Shown: positions 15,201 to 24,387 of the stretch, in pieces
How positions within the stretch are numbered: position 1 is the stretch's first letter
How the letters are laid out: each line of letters opens with the position of its first letter
DNA from: DASSKO01 sp035690425
GTDB taxonomy: Bacteria; Actinomycetota; Actinomycetes; Propionibacteriales; Nocardioidaceae
Assembly (NCBI GenBank): GCA_035690425.1
Contig: DASSKO010000028.1
Location: 1 to 42,722, forward strand
Direction: 5' to 3'
Length of the DNA: 42,722 nucleotides
The notes under the pieces: model-generated
Database searches by the model: none
What the model was told of the DNA's origin: nothing
What the model saw: the letters and a program-made list of their open reading frames with translations, nothing else
Position numbers and translations under genes: made by a program

Positions 15201-18200
15201 TCAGTGCGGAGCCTGCAGCAGCGTGCGCACGACCCGCAGCCCGACCGAGAGCCGGGCGAGGTCGGGCGTGTCCTCGCTCCAGATGTCCTCCAGCGTCGCC
15301 GAGGCACGACCGAGCACCACGCTGTCGTGCTCGGACCACTGCCTGACCCGCTCGGCCGACCTGAGCTCGGCGCTGGTGCTGCGCAGCACCTCTGCGGTGA
15401 TCTGGGCATGCACGCCGTGCAGGTCCTCGCGCAGCGCGGCACGCGCCATCGTCTGCCAGCGGTCGTCCCGCGGCAACGCCCCGATCCGCTGGGTCAAAGC
15501 GCCCAGGCCGAGCAACTCGCCGACCGCGAAGTGCACACCGGCCACGTCGAGCGCGTCGACCTCCTCGCGACGCGCGGTCTCGACGATACCGAGGGCGGCA
15601 TAGGCGGTGGGCAGGCCGGCGACCCGGGCGGCCAGGTCCTTGGGCACGTCCATCTCGAGCAGGCCTGCCTGCCGCTGCGTCAGCAGCTCGCCCTCGCGGC
15701 CGTCCACCATGTCGGGCAGCGCCGCGACGACCCGCTCGACGTCGGTGCCGAAACGGTCGACGATCGCGTCGCTGTCGATCGGTGGTCGCCGGTTGTTGAC
15801 CATCCAGCGGGTGGCGCGCTCGGCGAGCTGACGCACCTGCAGCCGCATCTCCGTCTGCGCGCGGGCGCTCACCCGGTTGTCGAGCTCGCTGATCTCCTGC
15901 ATCAACGCCCGCGCACCGTAGATCTCGCGCACGACCAGGTTCGCCCGGCACAGCTCGTCGGACGTGGCGCCGGTCTCCTGGCTCAGCCGGTGGAAGAACG
16001 TGATACCGGCGTTGTTGACGACGTCGTTGACGACCTGGGTGGTGATGATCTCGCGGCGCAGCGGATGGATGTCCATGTGCGCGCGGTAACCGTGCCGCAT
16101 CGCGGACGGGAAGTACCGGAACAGGTAGCCACGCAGAAACGGGTCGTCGGGCAGCCCGGAGGTGAGTACGTCGCTCTCGAGCACGATCTTGGTGTAGGCC
16201 AGCAGCACCGAGAGCTCCGGCGCGGTCAGACCGCGAGAGTCGGCGCGGCGCGCATCGATCTCCTTGGCAGTCGGCAGAAACTCCAGCCCGCGGTCGATCA
16301 GCCCGGAGCGTTCGAGGCGCTTGATCCAGTCCTCGTGCACGTGCAGCAGAGCCGGCGCCTGCGCCACCGAGGAGGCCAGTGCGAGATTCTGCTCGTAGTT
16401 GTCCTCGAGCACGAGCTGAGCGACCTCGTCGGTCATCTGCGCGATCAAGGTGTTGCGCTGCTTCTCGGTCATGTCGCCATCGGCGACGACCCGGTCGAGC
16501 AGGATCTTGATGTTGACCTCGTGGTCGGAGGTGTCGACGCCAGCGGCGTTGTCGATGAAGTCGGTGTTGATCCGTCCGCCCCGTCCGGCGTACTCGATGC
16601 GGCCGAGCTGGGTGCACCCCAGGTTGCCGCCCTCGCCGACACAGGCGCAGCGCAGGTCGCCGCCGTTCACCCGGATGGCGTCGTTGGCCCGGTCGCCGAC
16701 GTCGGCGTTGGTCTCGGTGCCCGCCTTGACGTAGGTGCCGATGCCACCGTTCCACAACAGGTCGACGGGCGCGGCGATGATCGCCCGCATCAACTCCTGC
16801 GGCGTGAGCTTGCGTACGCTCTCGTCGAGGTCGAGCGCCGCACGCACCTGCGGTGAGATCTGGATCGCCTTGACCGAGCGCGGGTGCACCCCGCCGCCCG
16901 CCGAAATCGTGTCGGCGTCGTAGTCGGCCCAGGACGAGCGGGGCAGGTCGTAGAGCCGGCGCCGCTCGGCGTAGGAGGCCTCCGGGTCCGGGTCGGGGTC
17001 GAGGAAGATGTGCCGGTGGTCGAACGCGGCCACCAGCCTGGTGTGGCGCGAGGCAAGCATGCCGTTGCCGAACACGTCTCCGGACATGTCGCCGACGCCG
17101 ACGCAGGTGAAGTCCTGGGTCTGGCAGTCCAGCCCCATCTCGCGGAAGTGCCGGCGCACGGACTCCCAGGCACCGCGTGCGGTGATGCCCATTGCCTTGT
17201 GGTCGTAGCCGACCGAGCCGCCGGAGGCGAAGGCGTCACCCAGCCAGAAGCCGTAGTCCTTGGCCACGCCGTTGGCAATGTCGGAGAACGACGCCGTGCC
17301 CTTGTCTGCGGCCACCACGAGATAGGAGTCGTCGCCGTCGTGGCGCACCACGCGGTGCGGCGCAGCGGTCTTGCCGGCGACCAGGTTGTCGGTCACGTCC
17401 AGCAGCCCACGGATGAAGGTCTTGTAGCTGGCGATGCCCTCGGCCAGCCATGCCTCGCGGTCGGCCGCGGGGTCGGGCAGACGCTTGCAGTAGAAGCCGC
17501 CCTTCGCACCGGCCGGCACGATCACGGCGTTCTTGACCATCTGCGCCTTGACCAGCCCCAGCACCTCGGTGCGGAAGTCCTCGCGGCGGTCGGACCAGCG
17601 CAGACCACCACGCGCAACCGGCCCGAACCGCAGGTGCACGCCCTCCACCCGCGGTGAGTAGACGAAGATCTCGAACTGCGGCCGCGGCTCGGGCAGGTCG
17701 GGAATGGCCGTCGGCTCGATCTTGAACGACGCGTAGCTCTTGTGGTCGCCGTCCTCGGCGGGCTGGAAGAAGTTGGTGCGCAGCGTCGCCTTGATCGCGG
17801 TCAGGAAGCTGCGCAGGATGCGGTCCTGGTCGAGGCTGGCCACCTCGTCCAGTGACTTCTCGATCCGCTCCTGCAGGTCGGCCTCCAGCGCCTGCCGCGA
17901 CTCGGAGTCGGCGGGGATCTCACCACTGCGGCCGGGGTCGAAGCGCGCCTCGAACAGCTCGACGAGCAGCCGGACGATGCCGACGTTGGCGAGCATCGCG
18001 TCCTCGATGTAGGACTGGCTGAACGGCGCTCGGCCCTGCCGCATGTACTTCTGGTAGGCGCGCAACATCGTCACCTGACGCCAGCTCAAGCCGGCCGCGA
18101 GCACCAGCCGGTTCAGCCCGTCGCTCTCGGTCATGCCGCGCCACACCGCGAGGAACGCGTCCTGGAACAGGTCCCTGGACTCCTCGGGGAAGGGTCGGGC

Positions 18201-20099
18201 GTAGCGCAGCCCGAAGTCGTAGATGTGCGCGCGGGCCCCGTCGGGCCGCTGCAGCTCGTAGGGCCGTTCGTCGATCACGTCGACGCCCATCTGCGACAGC
18301 AGCGGAAGCATCTGCGACAGCGACAGCGGCGCGTCCCGGCGGTAGACCTTGAACCGACGCTCCTCCGCGGTCGATCCGACCGGCTCGTAGAGCGACAGCG
18401 ATACACCGACCTCGGTCGGGATCTGCTCGATCCGCCGCAGGTCGACCGCCGCCGTACGCGCCGGGAAGTCCTCCTTGTAGGCCTCGGGGAACGCGTCGGC
18501 GTACGCGCGGGTGACGCGCGCGGCCTCCTCCTCGCCCATCAGGTCGGTCACCGCCTGGGTGAAGTCGTCCGACCACGACCGGGCGGCGTCGGCGAGCCGG
18601 CGCTCGAGCTCTGTCTCGTCGAACTCCGGCACGGTCTCACCAGGCTTGGTGCGTACGACGAAGTGCAGCCGTGCCAGCACGGACTCGCTCACTCGTGCGG
18701 TGTAGTCGATCGACTTACCGCCCAGCGTGGCGACCAGGATCTCCTGCATCTTCTCCCGCACCCGGGTGGTGTAGCGGTCCCGCGGGAGGTAGACCAGGCA
18801 GGACAGGTAGCGGCCGTAGAGGTCCTCGCGGACGAACAGCCGCAGCTGCCGGCGCTCCTGCAGGTGGAGCACCGCGTCGACGATCGGCAGCAGCTCGTCG
18901 ACCGAGGTCTGGAACAGCTCGTCCCGGGGGTAGGTCTCCAAGATGTCCATCAGCGCCTTGCCGCTGTGGCTCATCGTGGCGAAACCGGCGCGCTGCACCA
19001 CGTCGCTCGCCTTGCGCTTGAGCACCGGGATGCGGGTCAGGCTCTCGGTGTAGGCCGCGGAGCTGAACAGGCCGAGGAAGCGGCGCTCGCCGACCACCTC
19101 GCCCTGCTCGTCGAAAGACTTGACGCCGATGTAGTCGAGGTAGACGGGACGGTGCACGGTGGACCGGGAGTTGGCCTTGGTGATGATCAGCAGCTGCTTC
19201 TCCCGCGCATGGGCCTTCACCTGCGGCGGAAGCTTGCCGAAGGACGGCGACAGGTCCTGGTCGCTGCGCAGGACGCCGAGCCCGGTGCCCGCAACGGCCC
19301 GCAAGGCGTCCTCACCGTCGACCTGCTGCAGGGAGTACTCGCGGTACCCGAGGAACGTGAAGTGGGCGTCGGCCAGCCAACGCAACAGCTCCGCGGTCTC
19401 CGACGCCTCCTCGGCCGGGATGCCGACCGGTGGGTGGTTCTCCAGCTCGGCGATGAGATCGGTCGCCCTGCCCTGCATCTTCTGCCAGTCCTCGACAGCC
19501 TCGCGCACGTCGCGCAGCACCCGGGCCAGGCTGTGCTGGATCCGCTCGAGGTCGTCGCGGTCGCTCTCCCGGTCGATCTCCAGGTGCATCCACGACTCGC
19601 GGATCACGTCATGGGCGTCGTCCGCGCCTTGCCTGTCGGCATCGGCGTCGACGAGGTCGGTCAGCTGCCCGGTGACGTCTCGACGTACGAGGAACTGCGG
19701 GTGGATGACCAGGTGGATGTTGCGCTCGCCCTGCGACACGTCCATGGTCACCGAGTCGACGAGGAAGGGCATGTCGTCGGTGACGATCTCGGCGACGGTG
19801 TGGCCGCCGGCGGACCAGCCGTGCTCGTCGACCGTCGGCGTGAACACGCGCATGCTCGCGGTGCCCTGGGGTCGCTCGGCGGCCAGCCGGTACTGGCTCA
19901 TCGCGGCGCCGTAGATGTCGGACGGGGACCGGCCGAGGAGGTCCTCGTAGGCCACGTGCCGGTAGTAGCGGTGCAGCAGCATGGACAGCTCCTGCGCGGT
20001 GCATCCGCTCGAGCCGCCACGACGATGGGCGACGGTGTCCGCCGCCTTGTCGAGGAGCTCCTGCTTGGCGTCGTCCTGCCTGCTGTGCATGCGCAACAA
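15201..20099 (-). CDS. gdh: NAD-dependent glutamate dehydrogenase (large, GDH-160 type)
   Basis: A 1632-residue enzyme that deaminates glutamate to 2-oxoglutarate with NAD; length is normal for the family. The N-terminal 700 residues hold ACT-like regulatory domains (VTDDMPFLVDSVTMDVSQGERNIHLVIHP; LRWLADAHFTFLGYREY). The catalytic part shows RGGLRWSDRREDFRTEVLGLVKAQMVKNAVIVPAGAKGGFYCKR with the substrate lysines, and the NAD-binding part GVGDMSGDVFGNGML and LLWNGGIGTYVKA. A TTG at 20099 has GAGG six bases before it; the first ATG, at 20090 (MHSRQDDAKQ), is 15 bases from that site, so the TTG is preferred but not certain. It lies 98 bases downstream of the tryptophan dioxygenase gene on the same strand. 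P5C dehydrogenase at 22.7 kb would supply its substrate. Confidence 0.93.
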   Translation of the reverse strand: MLRMHSRQDDAKQELLDKAADTVAHRRGGSSGCTAQELSMLLHRYYRHVAYEDLLGRSPSDIYGAAMSQYRLAAERPQGTASMRVFTPTVDEHGWSAGGHTVAEIVTDDMPFLVDSVTMDVSQGERNIHLVIHPQFLVRRDVTGQLTDLVDADADRQGADDAHDVIRESWMHLEIDRESDRDDLERIQHSLARVLRDVREAVEDWQKMQGRATDLIAELENHPPVGIPAEEASETAELLRWLADAHFTFLGYREYSLQQVDGEDALRAVAGTGLGVLRSDQDLSPSFGKLPPQVKAHAREKQLLIITKANSRSTVHRPVYLDYIGVKSFDEQGEVVGERRFLGLFSSAAYTESLTRIPVLKRKASDVVQRAGFATMSHSGKALMDILETYPRDELFQTSVDELLPIVDAVLHLQERRQLRLFVREDLYGRYLSCLVYLPRDRYTTRVREKMQEILVATLGGKSIDYTARVSESVLARLHFVVRTKPGETVPEFDETELERRLADAARSWSDDFTQAVTDLMGEEEAARVTRAYADAFPEAYKEDFPARTAAVDLRRIEQIPTEVGVSLSLYEPVGSTAEERRFKVYRRDAPLSLSQMLPLLSQMGVDVIDERPYELQRPDGARAHIYDFGLRYARPFPEESRDLFQDAFLAVWRGMTESDGLNRLVLAAGLSWRQVTMLRAYQKYMRQGRAPFSQSYIEDAMLANVGIVRLLVELFEARFDPGRSGEIPADSESRQALEADLQERIEKSLDEVASLDQDRILRSFLTAIKATLRTNFFQPAEDGDHKSYASFKIEPTAIPDLPEPRPQFEIFVYSPRVEGVHLRFGPVARGGLRWSDRREDFRTEVLGLVKAQMVKNAVIVPAGAKGGFYCKRLPDPAADREAWLAEGIASYKTFIRGLLDVTDNLVAGKTAAPHRVVRHDGDDSYLVVAADKGTASFSDIANGVAKDYGFWLGDAFASGGSVGYDHKAMGITARGAWESVRRHFREMGLDCQTQDFTCVGVGDMSGDVFGNGMLASRHTRLVAAFDHRHIFLDPDPDPEASYAERRRLYDLPRSSWADYDADTISAGGGVHPRSVKAIQISPQVRAALDLDESVRKLTPQELMRAIIAAPVDLLWNGGIGTYVKAGTETNADVGDRANDAIRVNGGDLRCACVGEGGNLGCTQLGRIEYAGRGGRINTDFIDNAAGVDTSDHEVNIKILLDRVVADGDMTEKQRNTLIAQMTDEVAQLVLEDNYEQNLALASSVAQAPALLHVHEDWIKRLERSGLIDRGLEFLPTAKEIDARRADSRGLTAPELSVLLAYTKIVLESDVLTSGLPDDPFLRGYLFRYFPSAMRHGYRAHMDIHPLRREIITTQVVNDVVNNAGITFFHRLSQETGATSDELCRANLVVREIYGARALMQEISELDNRVSARAQTEMRLQVRQLAERATRWMVNNRRPPIDSDAIVDRFGTDVERVVAALPDMVDGREGELLTQRQAGLLEMDVPKDLAARVAGLPTAYAALGIVETARREEVDALDVAGVHFAVGELLGLGALTQRIGALPRDDRWQTMARAALREDLHGVHAQITAEVLRSTSAELRSAERVRQWSEHDSVVLGRASATLEDIWSEDTPDLARLSVGLRVVRTLLQAPH

Positions 20100-20197
20100 C
20101 CCGATCCTCGCGGCCTCCTACAGGCCACGCCGCCCGTGCCTGCAGGTGTGCCTCTGCTGAGGCCACACATCCGACACTAGCCCCTCGCGGGGCGTCG

Positions 20198-21028
20198 TCA
20201 GAGCAGGGAGCGAAGCTCCCACAGGATGGGGTAGTAGTGCAGCTCCAGCCGGCTGCGCAGATAGCTCGCTCCCGACGACCCTCCGGTGCCGGTCTTGGTG
20301 CCGATCATCCGCTCGACCATGCTCACGTGCCGCGCGCGCCAGGCCGCCGCCAGCTCGTCGTGCTGAAGCAGCGCCTCGGCCAGCTGCCAGATGTCGGGGT
20401 ACGTCGAGCGGTCGTGGGCTGCCGTGCGCAGCGAAGCCGTCAGCGCCTGCTCGGTGCCGGTGCCCAGGCCGCGTGCGCCGACGTGGTGCACCAACGCGTC
20501 CCACAACGTCGGCTCCTCGAGACGTCGGTGCAGTCGCTGCGTCTCGGCCTCGGTCAGCCCACGGAACCGGGCGACGAACGACGGGTCCTTCGCCCCCGAG
20601 AGGAACTCCAGCTCGCGGAACTGCACGGACTGGAAGCCGCTGGCCGGTGCGAGCTCCTGCCGGAACTGCAGGAAGTCCTGTGGCGTCATGGTCTCGAGCA
20701 CGTCGATCTGCTCGACCAGCACGCGCTCGATCACGTGCATCCGGTCGAGCAGGTGCTGCGCCCACCACACCTCACCGGCGAAGATCGCGTCGCGGGCGGT
20801 GGAGGCCTCGTGCAGCAGCAGCTTGAACCACAGCTCGTAGACCTGGTGCACGGTGATGAACAGCAGCTCGTCGTGTGCCGGCGGGTCGGACTCCAGATGC
20901 TGGGCGTCGAGCAGGGTCGGTAGCCGCAGGTAACTTCCGTAGGTCAGCTTGCCGCCCTGCTCACCGAAGCTGATCTCGGCGCCGCCCCAGCGGCCGGCGA
21001 CGTCGTCGGCGTGTCCTGGCTGGCTCAC
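20198..21028 (-). CDS. kynA: Tryptophan 2,3-dioxygenase
   Basis: A 276-residue haem enzyme opening the indole ring of tryptophan to N-formylkynurenine, the first step of kynurenine-type degradation. Motifs: LTYGSYLRLPTLLDAQ; HDELLFITVHQVYELWFKLLLHE with the substrate histidine; FLQFRQELAPASGFQSVQFRELE; and the C-terminal GTGGSSGASYLR that binds the amino-acid carboxylate. Length fits bacterial tetrameric enzymes. The start is GTG at 21028, preceded by AAGGTGAGG. Kynureninase or formamidase genes are not adjacent. It may be cotranscribed with the glutamate dehydrogenase gene downstream. Confidence 0.93.
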   Translation of the reverse strand: MSQPGHADDVAGRWGGAEISFGEQGGKLTYGSYLRLPTLLDAQHLESDPPAHDELLFITVHQVYELWFKLLLHEASTARDAIFAGEVWWAQHLLDRMHVIERVLVEQIDVLETMTPQDFLQFRQELAPASGFQSVQFRELEFLSGAKDPSFVARFRGLTEAETQRLHRRLEEPTLWDALVHHVGARGLGTGTEQALTASLRTAAHDRSTYPDIWQLAEALLQHDELAAAWRARHVSMVERMIGTKTGTGGSSGASYLRSRLELHYYPILWELRSLL

Positions 21029-21068
21029 GACCTCACCTTAGGGCCTTTGGATCCCCGCGCGGTGAGGC

Positions 21069-21566
21069 ATGATGCACCGCATGGATCATCTGCAGACTGA
21101 GCTGAACTACGACGCCGGCGTCGACGACGTCTTCTCGATGCTGTGCGACGAGGACTTCCGCAAACAGGTGTGCGAGGCCACGAACGCACGCAGCTACGAC
21201 GTCTCCGCGACGCCGTCCGGCGCGGGAGCCGAGGTGCGGGTGAGCCGCCTGCTGCCTGCTCCCGAGGTCGCCAAGAAACTAGTCGGTGACACGATCGAGG
21301 TTCTGCAGGTCGAGAAGTGGGCCGGACCCGCCGCCGACGGTACCCGCACCGCCGAGCTGACCGTCGAGGTTCCCGGGAAGCCCGCCTCGATGCGGGGGAC
21401 GATCGTGCTGGCCCCCGGCGCCGCCGGTGCGACCGAGTCGTTCGACGGCGACGTGACAGTCAAGGTCCCGGTGGTGGGGGCCAAGATGGAGCAGCAGATC
21501 ACCGGGGCGCTCATCGCGGCGATCGAGCAGGAGGGCAAGGTCGGCGCCCGCTGGCTCGCCGGCTGA
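21069..21566 (+). CDS. DUF2505 domain protein (SRPBCC-like)
   Basis: A protein of 161-165 residues. MDHLQTELNYDAGVDDVFSMLCDEDFRKQVCEATNARSYDV is the start of the actinobacterial DUF2505 family, which has the helix-grip fold of START/Bet v1-like proteins and is expected to bind a hydrophobic ligand. The sequence then alternates strands (AEVRVSRLL, TAELTVEVPGKPASMRGTIVLAP, DVTVKVPVVG) and ends with a long helix KMEQQITGALIAAIEQEGKVGARWLAG. Start choice is open: GGTGAGG precedes ATG codons at 21069, 21072 (out of frame) and 21081, and family length favours 21081. It is divergent from the dioxygenase gene. No ligand is known. Confidence 0.85.
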   Translation: MMHRMDHLQTELNYDAGVDDVFSMLCDEDFRKQVCEATNARSYDVSATPSGAGAEVRVSRLLPAPEVAKKLVGDTIEVLQVEKWAGPAADGTRTAELTVEVPGKPASMRGTIVLAPGAAGATESFDGDVTVKVPVVGAKMEQQITGALIAAIEQEGKVGARWLAG

Positions 21567-21585
21567 CTCAGCATCGGCCACGCGC

Positions 21586-22098
21586 TCAGCCCTCGGCGTC
21601 CTCCGCACTGACGGAGGTGTCGATGGTCGACGCCTCGATGTAGATCTCGTTGGTGAACTCGTCGAACAACTCGTCCTGTAGGTCGACTCCCGTGTTCTCC
21701 TCCACAGTGGACAGCTCGAACGCCGTATGCACCGTGCCGGTGACCGCTACCGGGCTTCCCGCCTCCAGGTCGCTCATCTGGTCGGTGCTGACCACCAGCA
21801 GGGGCTCGACGTCTCCACTGCCGATGGTGAACGCATGCTCGGAGTCCGGCATGACGCCGGCCACCTCGGTGGACAGCTTGACCTGCTCGTCCTCGTACTG
21901 GTTCACGTCATTGAAGAACTTCGAGTCGAAGACGCCGTCGTACGCCAGACTGGCGTCCTCGGGCGGGACCTCTTCCTGGATGTCCTCGACAGTCGCGTTG
22001 TCCTCCTCGCCGCAGCCGGCTACGCCGAGTACTGAGACAGCGAGCAGTCCAGCCGCGGTGGCCCGGGCGAGTGGTCTTCTGGTGTTGTTGATCAACAT
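21586..22098 (-). CDS. Secreted lipoprotein, OB-fold-like
   Basis: A 170-residue lipoprotein. The signal peptide MLINNTRRPLARATAAGLLAVSVLGVAGC ends in the lipobox GVAGC, so the mature protein starts at the cysteine with an acidic, flexible stretch (GEEDNATVEDIQEEVPPED). The rest (VKLSTEVAGVMPDSEHAFTIGSG, PLLVVSTDQMSDLEAGSPVAVTGTVHTAF) suggests five short strands of an OB-fold, as in proteins that regulate or bind small ligands outside the membrane. GGAGAA lies before the ATG at 22098; a start at 22194 would place 32 residues in front of the signal peptide and was rejected. No operon partner is visible. Function unknown. Confidence 0.8.
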   Translation of the reverse strand: MLINNTRRPLARATAAGLLAVSVLGVAGCGEEDNATVEDIQEEVPPEDASLAYDGVFDSKFFNDVNQYEDEQVKLSTEVAGVMPDSEHAFTIGSGDVEPLLVVSTDQMSDLEAGSPVAVTGTVHTAFELSTVEENTGVDLQDELFDEFTNEIYIEASTIDTSVSAEDAEG

Positions 22099-22328
22099 GG
22101 CTTCTCCGTCCGTTGTGCGTGCACCGGCTCGACGGCTTCCATCGGTCCGTCTGAGCCGTTGGTCAATCGGTAACCGGTGTGGTGGAGGCGCCATTCGTCT
22201 CGGCAGGAGATGGTTACTCGAACGTGATCGACATCTCGGGGCAGCCGTCGCCGTGCTCGCGTGGCAACCGCGCGTTGTCCGTGCGCTCTGCCAGGGTGGG
22301 TTTGACCCGACGACGGAGGTGGACCTAG

Positions 22329-22523
22329 GTGGAGACAGCCGACAACCTGATGCGCACCGGTGTGCTCATCTACTGCCCGGACTGCGAGGTCGACACGATC
22401 TTCGTAGCGCCCGACCTCGACGACCTCGACCCCGCCGAGCTCGCCTGCACGCTTTGTGCGGCGGCGGTGCTGGTCGACCTGTGTGGGCCGAGCAGCGGCG
22501 ATCAGGTCTCACGGGTTGCGTGA
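22329..22523 (+). CDS. Small zinc-ribbon-like protein (64 aa)
   Basis: A 64-residue protein starting at GTG, with GGAGGTGG seven to eight bases upstream. Two cysteine pairs, CPDC (about 16-19) and CTLC (about 40-43), separated by an acidic stretch FVAPDLDDLDPAEL, suggest a small zinc ribbon. The last 15 bases overlap the end of the convergent membrane-protein gene. I recall short proteins of this kind in related actinobacteria without function. It could bind nucleic acid or a protein partner. Confidence 0.65.
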   Translation: METADNLMRTGVLIYCPDCEVDTIFVAPDLDDLDPAELACTLCAAAVLVDLCGPSSGDQVSRVA

Positions 22524-22700
22524 GTCGTCCCGTCGCCGCTCCGCGCGCCGGTCCCGCCGCGACACGACCGTGATGACGATCGCGAGCAGGACGAACGGCG
22601 CGAGCGCAAGCGCCGTCATCGCGTAGGCCTCTCCCGCGTGCAACGGTCCCAGGTGCATCAGGACCAGCGCGGGGTGCATCAGGACCAGCGCGAGCGCCAT
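22509..22700 (-). CDS. Small membrane protein with heptapeptide repeat (63 aa)
   Basis: A 63-residue protein, beginning MALALVLMHPALVLMHLGPL. It has one clear membrane helix (AMTALALAPFVLLAIVITVVS) followed by a very basic tail (RRDRRAERRRDDSRN). The N-terminus carries two copies of ALVLMH(P/L) encoded by a DNA repeat. It starts 11-12 bases after the P5C dehydrogenase stop on the same strand, so it may be cotranscribed. No strong ribosome binding site is seen, and an internal ATG after the first repeat is possible. Confidence 0.6.
   Translation of the reverse strand: MALALVLMHPALVLMHLGPLHAGEAYAMTALALAPFVLLAIVITVVSRRDRRAERRRDDSRNP
22652..22693. repeat. 21-base direct repeat, two copies
   Basis: GGTGCATCAGGACCAGCGCG occurs at 22652-22671 and again at 22673-22692, exactly one 21-base period apart, and encodes the repeated heptapeptide in the small membrane protein. 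Because 21 is a multiple of three, the frame is kept. Confidence 0.9.
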
Positions 22701-22711
22701 CACCGGCGTGG

Positions 22712-24343
22712 TCACTGTTCCATGTGCGGGTAGCGATAGTCGGTCGGTGCTACGAACGTCTCTTTGATCGAGCGTGGGGAGGTCCAACGCATCAGGTTCT
22801 GCGGGGAGCCCGCCTTGTCGTTGGTGCCAGAGGCACGCGCGCCGCCGAACGGCTGCTGCCCCACGATCGAGCCGGTCGGCTTGTCGTTGATGTAGAAGTT
22901 GCCGGCGGCGAACCGAAGCTTCTCCGAGACCTGCGCAACCACCCTGCGGTCCTGGGCCAGGATGGCGCCGGTGAGCGCGTACGGCGCGATCGACTCCATC
23001 TGGTCCACGGCCTTGTCGAAGTCCCGGTCCTCGAACACGTGGACGGCGAGGATCGGGCCGAAGTACTCGGTATGGAACATCTGATCTGTCGGATCCGATC
23101 CCTCGACGACCGTCGGGCGGACGAAGTAGCCGACCGAGTCGTCGACCTTGCCACCCGCGAGCACGTCGATGCTCTTGCTCCGTTTGGCGCGGGCGATCGC
23201 CCTCTTGTGCTTGGCGAACGCCCGGTCGTCGATCACCGCGCCCATGAAGTTGGAGAAGTCGGTCGGGTCCCCCATCGGGATCGACTCTGCCTCGGCCAGG
23301 AAGTCGTCGCGGACCTTGTTCCAGACGCTGCGCGCGATGTAGGCGCGGGATGCGGCCGAGCACTTCTGTCCCTGGTATTCGAAGGCGCCCCGCAGCATCG
23401 CCGTACGCGTGACGTCGGGATCGGCCGAGGAGTGGGCGACGATGAAGTCCTTGCCGCCGGTCTCGCCCACGATCCGCGGGTAGGCCCGGTAGGTGGAGAT
23501 GTTGGCGCCCACGGTCGACCACAGGTGCTGGAACGTCGGGGTCGACCCGGTGAAGTGGATACCGGCGAGGTCAGGGTGCGTGAGCGCGGCGCTGGAGACA
23601 TCGACGCCGTCGCCAGGGAGCATGTTGATCACACCCGGCGGCATGCCGGCTTCCTCGAGCAACTGCATGGTGAAGTGGGCCGCGAGCTGTTGCGTCGGCG
23701 AGGGCTTCCACAGCACCGTGTTGCCCATCAAGGCGGGCGCCGTCGGGAGGTTGCCGGCGATCGCGGTGAAGTTGAACGGCGTGATCGCGTAGACGAACCC
23801 CTCCAGCGGGCGGTGGTCCGTCTGGTTCCAGGTGCCGCGGGGGTTGACCATCGGCTGTTCGCGCAGGATGCCTTGCGCATAGGCGACGTTGAACCGCCAG
23901 AAGTCGATCAGCTCGCAGGCCGCGTCGATCTCCGCCTGCCAGCAGGTCTTGGACTGCCCGAGCATCGTCGCCGCGTTGATGGTCTGCCGGTAGGGGCCGG
24001 CGAGCAGGTCGGCGGCCCGGAGCAGGATCGCGGCCCGGTCCTCGAAGCTCATCGCGCGCCACAGCGGCGCGGCCTTGGCGGCGGCGTCGATGGCCGCCCT
24101 GGCGTCCTTCTGGGTGGAGTTCTTCATCACCCCGAGCACGTGCTGGTGCTTGTGCGGCTGCACGACCGGCATCTCCGCCCCGCCGCCGTTGACCTTGCGG
24201 CCGCCGATCGTCGCCGTCAACCGGTGCTGCCTGGCCTGCAACTCCTTGAGGCGCACCTCGAGCTCCGCACGCTCCGCGCTGCCGGGGGCGTAGGTGAGGT
24301 TTGGCTCGTTTACCGGATGAGGAACGGTCGTGATCGCATCCAT
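22712..24343 (-). CDS. pruA: L-glutamate gamma-semialdehyde (P5C) dehydrogenase
   Basis: A 543-residue aldehyde dehydrogenase that oxidises glutamate semialdehyde from proline or ornithine to glutamate with NAD. It has the N-terminal P5CDH-specific segment (VNEPNLTYAPGSAERAEL), the cofactor motif WKPSPTQQ, the general base in GETGGK (glutamate about 294), and the nucleophile in GQKCSAASR (cysteine about 328). It is the separate, non-fused enzyme of about 540 residues typical of actinobacteria and animals, rather than the PutA fusion. The ATG at 24343 was chosen; a start at 24379 is possible. It lies 44 bases after the Ku gene on the same strand. No proline dehydrogenase gene is near. Confidence 0.94.
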   Translation of the reverse strand: MDAITTVPHPVNEPNLTYAPGSAERAELEVRLKELQARQHRLTATIGGRKVNGGGAEMPVVQPHKHQHVLGVMKNSTQKDARAAIDAAAKAAPLWRAMSFEDRAAILLRAADLLAGPYRQTINAATMLGQSKTCWQAEIDAACELIDFWRFNVAYAQGILREQPMVNPRGTWNQTDHRPLEGFVYAITPFNFTAIAGNLPTAPALMGNTVLWKPSPTQQLAAHFTMQLLEEAGMPPGVINMLPGDGVDVSSAALTHPDLAGIHFTGSTPTFQHLWSTVGANISTYRAYPRIVGETGGKDFIVAHSSADPDVTRTAMLRGAFEYQGQKCSAASRAYIARSVWNKVRDDFLAEAESIPMGDPTDFSNFMGAVIDDRAFAKHKRAIARAKRSKSIDVLAGGKVDDSVGYFVRPTVVEGSDPTDQMFHTEYFGPILAVHVFEDRDFDKAVDQMESIAPYALTGAILAQDRRVVAQVSEKLRFAAGNFYINDKPTGSIVGQQPFGGARASGTNDKAGSPQNLMRWTSPRSIKETFVAPTDYRYPHMEQ

Positions 24344-24387
24344 GCGCTCATCGTGGCACGGCCCTACACCGACCCCCAAGTCCCCGG

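Noticed and set aside
14800..20180. Several long open frames (up to 651 codons) overlapping the glutamate dehydrogenase gene
   Set aside because: They are Arg/Ala/Gly- or His/Leu/Val-rich shadows without family motifs, while the minus-strand enzyme is complete.
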